Positions 61,113-64,000 of a stretch of 64,000 nucleotides of DNA are shown one piece after another. The stretch is from Sphingobacterium sp. (GTDB lineage Bacteria > Bacteroidota > Bacteroidia > Sphingobacteriales > Sphingobacteriaceae). Position 1 is the first letter of the stretch. The number at the start of each line of letters is the position of its first letter. Location of the stretch: contig JAITTY010000006.1 of assembly GCA_031286695.1 (NCBI GenBank), positions 62,001 to 126,000 of the forward strand, in the 5' to 3' direction. The notes beneath the pieces were generated by a model that made no database searches, had not been told where the DNA came from, and was given only the letters and a program-made list of their open reading frames with translations. A program made the position numbers and the translations under genes.

Positions 61113-64000
61113 ATGATCTACCACATGTATTACCGAATTTGTAAATGGCAGCGATGTAGTCTTGTCTTCCTTTTTCTTCTGCTGGCGGGCTTTGCCAATG
61201 CACAGTCCAAATCGTTTGAATTAAGAGGAGTTGTATTAGATAGTGTCGGACATTTACCCATTTCCAATGTTACAATCGCTTTCGTGGGAAAAAGCGCTGT
61301 TGTATCAACGGATGCACAGGGACAGTTCCTGATCAAAGATGTACACCTCAACGATCAGCTTGTCCTGACTTCGGTCGGATTCGACCGCAAGACTGTTCAG
61401 GTCACCAGCACCAACCGGATGACCATCTTTCTGTCCTCATCAAGTTCAAATCTGGATGAAGTGACGGTTGTCGCATACGGCACACAGAAAAAAACGAGTA
61501 TGGTAGCCTCTATCACCTCGATCAATCCAAAAGAAATTAAAGGGCCTACATCTAACCTGACTACCATGCTGGCCGGTCGGGTAGCTGGACTGATTGCGTA
61601 TCAGCGAAGCGGTGAGCCCGGAAATGATAATGCCTCTTTCTTTATCCGCGGTGTGGGGACCTTTGGTGCCGGAAAGAAAGACCCCTTGATCCTGATTGAC
61701 GGGATGGAATCCAATACAACAGCTTTGGCCAGGCTCCAGCCTGACGATATTGCTGGTTTTTCGGTGCTGAAAGATGCTGCTGCTTCGGCACTCTATGGCG
61801 CAAGAGGTGCAAATGGTGTCGTGTTGGTCAATACCAAAAGTGGTATCGTGGGAAAAGCAAAATTTAATGCACGTTTCGAAAACTCCATTTCTACCAATAC
61901 ACGAAATTTCCAATTTGCCGATAACATTACCTATATGAATCTGGCAAATGAAGCGGTATTGACACGCAATCCCAAAGGGGCTTTGCCTTATGATCAGAAT
62001 AAGATCGATCATACCGCAAGGGGGGACGATCCGCTGCTTTATCCAAATAATAACTGGATCGATCAATTGATTAAAGATTATACCAACAACCAACGTTTCA
62101 ATTTCAATGTAACTGGTGGTGGAAATCTGGCGCAATATTATGTTGCGGGTACGTTCAACAATGATAAGGGAATTTTGAAATCGGAAAGTGGTAATAATTT
62201 TGACAACAACATCAACCTCAAAAATTATTCGATACGTTCGAATATCACCTTAAATGTAACGCCGACAACCATAGGAATTATCCGTACATCGGCACAATTT
62301 GATGATTATAAAGGACCCATCGGTGGTTATGATGATTGGGGAAATCTGATCAATGGTGGTCAACGGGTATTCAAGGAGGCCATCTGGTCCAATCCGGTGA
62401 TGTTCCCGGCAGTCTATCCAGCTTCTTACGCACCGTTTACAACCCATCCGCTCTTCGGAAATAGTTTTATTCCAACGACAAAGACCTTGTACAATAACCC
62501 TTATGCCAAGATGGTCAACGGTTTTCAGGAATACAATAGTTCGACAGTCAATGTACAACTGGAGCTGAAACAGAACTTTGATTTTATTACAAAAGGTTTG
62601 TCGGCGCGTTTAATGGCTTATACACAACGGTACTCGTATTTTTCAGTTCGCAGAAGCTTTGAACCCTTCTACTATAATTTGCTGAAAATACCGGGTACAA
62701 ACAATACGGTATTGAGCTTGTTGAATGAAAATCAGGGAACAGAATACCTGGACTACAGTCAAGGCGATAGAATACAGAATACAACGACTTATGGTGAATT
62801 TGCGGTCAATTATAACCGGACCATTGGAAAGGATCACGACATCACGGGTATGCTCATCGGTATCATGCGCAATTATCAGACAGCAAATGGAGGCAATTTA
62901 CAGGCCTCTTTGCCAGCACGTAATATCGGTGTGTCCGGACGGGCTACTTATGCCTATAAAAATAAATACCTTTTTGAAGCGAATTTTGGTTACAATGGTT
63001 CCGAACGCTTTTCTAAAGATAAACGATTTGGCTTTTTCCCCTCTTTTGGGGTAGGCTGGAATCTCCAGGAAGAGAAGATGTTTGAGTTTATTACGCCGGT
63101 GGTATCTCGTTTAAAACTACGGGCAACCTATGGTTTAGTGGGTAACGATCAGATCGGAAATAGTAATGACCGTTTCTTCTATCTGTCGCAAGTAAATCCA
63201 AATGATGGTGAGAAAGGCTTTTCCTGGGGCAACCTTTGGGACTATACCCGGCCGGGCTACTCGGTCTCGCGCTATGCTAATCCCAATATTACCTGGGAGC
63301 GCGCCAAAACATTTGATGCGGGCTTTGACCTCAATCTTAAAAACGGATTCGGCGTTGTCTTTGACTATTACAATTCCAAGCGAAGTGATATCTTAATGGT
63401 ACGTTCAACTATTCCAACAAGTAATGGTTATCAGGTCGCTATCCAATCAAATAAAGGGAAAGCAGAAAGTAAGGGGTTTGATTTGGCATTAGACTACAAT
63501 AAGTCGTTTGCAAATACCTGGTGGACGCAGTTGCGCGGTAATATGACCTATGCGACCAATCGCTTGCTGACCAACGAAGAACCAAACTATCCGGAAAATT
63601 TGTCTTACCTAACGCATCTAGGCTATCCGCTCGGTCAACAATATGGTTTGATCGCCGAACGCTTATTTGTGGATGATATCGAAGCCGATAACTCACCGGT
63701 TCAAAATTTTGGTGGTACATTCAAGACCATGGGCGGTGATATTAAATACCGTGACATTAACGGTGATGGCAAAATAACTGATCTGGACAAAGTACCCATT
63801 GGTTTTCCAACGGATCCTGAAATTATCTACGGTTTGGGATTCTCTGTTGGTTTTAAAGGCTTTGATGTCAGCGCTTTCTTACAGGGCTCTGCACGCTCTT
63901 CTTTCTTTATTAATCCGGGCAATATCACACCTTTCGCCATCAATGGCCCCTATCAAAATGGGTTGTTAAAACAGGTGGCCGATAGTCACTGGTCGGAAGA
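61113..64000 (+). CDS. SusC-like TonB-dependent receptor, 3'-truncated by the window edge
   Basis: A frame open from ATG 61113 to the window end (962 codons). It has a signal peptide (LVFLFLLLAGFANAQ), a carboxypeptidase-regulatory-like domain (FELRGVVLDSVGHLPISNVT), the TonB-box/plug start LDEVTVVAYGTQKK and the plug motif SVLKDAAASALYGARGANG. The barrel repeats follow. A start at 61125 is possible. The stop and the expected SusD partner lie beyond the right edge. It lies 3.6 kb downstream of the Cas12f-sigma pair and is a candidate target on neighbourhood alone. Confidence 0.88.
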   Translation, partial: MIYHMYYRICKWQRCSLVFLFLLLAGFANAQSKSFELRGVVLDSVGHLPISNVTIAFVGKSAVVSTDAQGQFLIKDVHLNDQLVLTSVGFDRKTVQVTSTNRMTIFLSSSSSNLDEVTVVAYGTQKKTSMVASITSINPKEIKGPTSNLTTMLAGRVAGLIAYQRSGEPGNDNASFFIRGVGTFGAGKKDPLILIDGMESNTTALARLQPDDIAGFSVLKDAAASALYGARGANGVVLVNTKSGIVGKAKFNARFENSISTNTRNFQFADNITYMNLANEAVLTRNPKGALPYDQNKIDHTARGDDPLLYPNNNWIDQLIKDYTNNQRFNFNVTGGGNLAQYYVAGTFNNDKGILKSESGNNFDNNINLKNYSIRSNITLNVTPTTIGIIRTSAQFDDYKGPIGGYDDWGNLINGGQRVFKEAIWSNPVMFPAVYPASYAPFTTHPLFGNSFIPTTKTLYNNPYAKMVNGFQEYNSSTVNVQLELKQNFDFITKGLSARLMAYTQRYSYFSVRRSFEPFYYNLLKIPGTNNTVLSLLNENQGTEYLDYSQGDRIQNTTTYGEFAVNYNRTIGKDHDITGMLIGIMRNYQTANGGNLQASLPARNIGVSGRATYAYKNKYLFEANFGYNGSERFSKDKRFGFFPSFGVGWNLQEEKMFEFITPVVSRLKLRATYGLVGNDQIGNSNDRFFYLSQVNPNDGEKGFSWGNLWDYTRPGYSVSRYANPNITWERAKTFDAGFDLNLKNGFGVVFDYYNSKRSDILMVRSTIPTSNGYQVAIQSNKGKAESKGFDLALDYNKSFANTWWTQLRGNMTYATNRLLTNEEPNYPENLSYLTHLGYPLGQQYGLIAERLFVDDIEADNSPVQNFGGTFKTMGGDIKYRDINGDGKITDLDKVPIGFPTDPEIIYGLGFSVGFKGFDVSAFLQGSARSSFFINPGNITPFAINGPYQNGLLKQVADSHWSE

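Overview
The window looks like a chromosome segment from a Bacteroidota member, probably a Sphingobacterium-like genus. That is an inference from SusC/SusD pairs, TonB receptors with N-terminal carboxypeptidase-regulatory domains, lipoproteins, 630-residue-class PurF, DUF4783-nadC-plsY synteny, starts without Shine-Dalgarno sites, and TTTG / TAnnTTTG promoters. No tRNA, rRNA, insertion sequence or phage gene was seen.

Layout. 1-2.1 kb: start of a FeoA-like gene, a Fur/PerR-type palindrome, a MarR regulator, a ZIP metal transporter and a PAP2 phosphatase. 2.2-5.8 kb: glmM and a Na+/H+ antiporter fused to an NTF2-like domain. 5.9-13.7 kb: a xylose block. A LacI-family regulator leads a leftward operon with two paralogous membrane proteins and a beta-propeller protein; xylB, xylA and a sodium:solute symporter run rightward behind a perfect LacI-type operator. 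13.8-34.6 kb: housekeeping and transport genes (gamma-glutamyltransferase, 2H phosphoesterase, Nramp-Usp fusion, purF, dicarboxylate symporter, lon, ferritin, a metal-type TonB receptor, gpmI, DUF4783, nadC, plsY, M48 protease). 35.7-41.2 kb: an Oar-like TonB receptor and an AT-rich astacin-protease pair. 41.7-52.2 kb: a polysaccharide utilization locus (GH88/GH105, GH31, SusC, SusD, a lipoprotein, a PL6 lyase) with no regulator of its own.

53.2-57.5 kb is the unusual part. About 24 degenerate 36-bp repeats separated mostly by 29-30-bp unique spacers form three sub-arrays. Each sub-array is headed by a conserved, tracrRNA-like structured element of about 59 bp. They are followed on the same strand by an ECF-like sigma factor with two region-4-like domains, and 16 bp later by a 364-aa Cas12f/TnpB-like protein. 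That protein has lost all three RuvC acidic residues and ends before the zinc-finger/RuvC-III segment. There is no cas1, cas2, active nuclease or TnpA. The sequence suggests an exapted, nuclease-dead RNA-guided protein that brings a dedicated sigma factor to DNA sites, that is, RNA-guided transcription activation. From memory, and not checked, nuclease-dead TnpB repressors and dCas12f-sigma pairs acting on susCD-type genes have been reported. A multi-guide, three-module degenerate array with repeated tracr-like RNAs would be a distinctive version. No convincing spacer target was found by eye within the window.

57.5-64 kb: a DKNYY-repeat protein, a small carboxypeptidase-regulatory-like protein, an AraC regulator, a small hypothetical gene, and the start of a second SusC-like receptor that runs off the right end.
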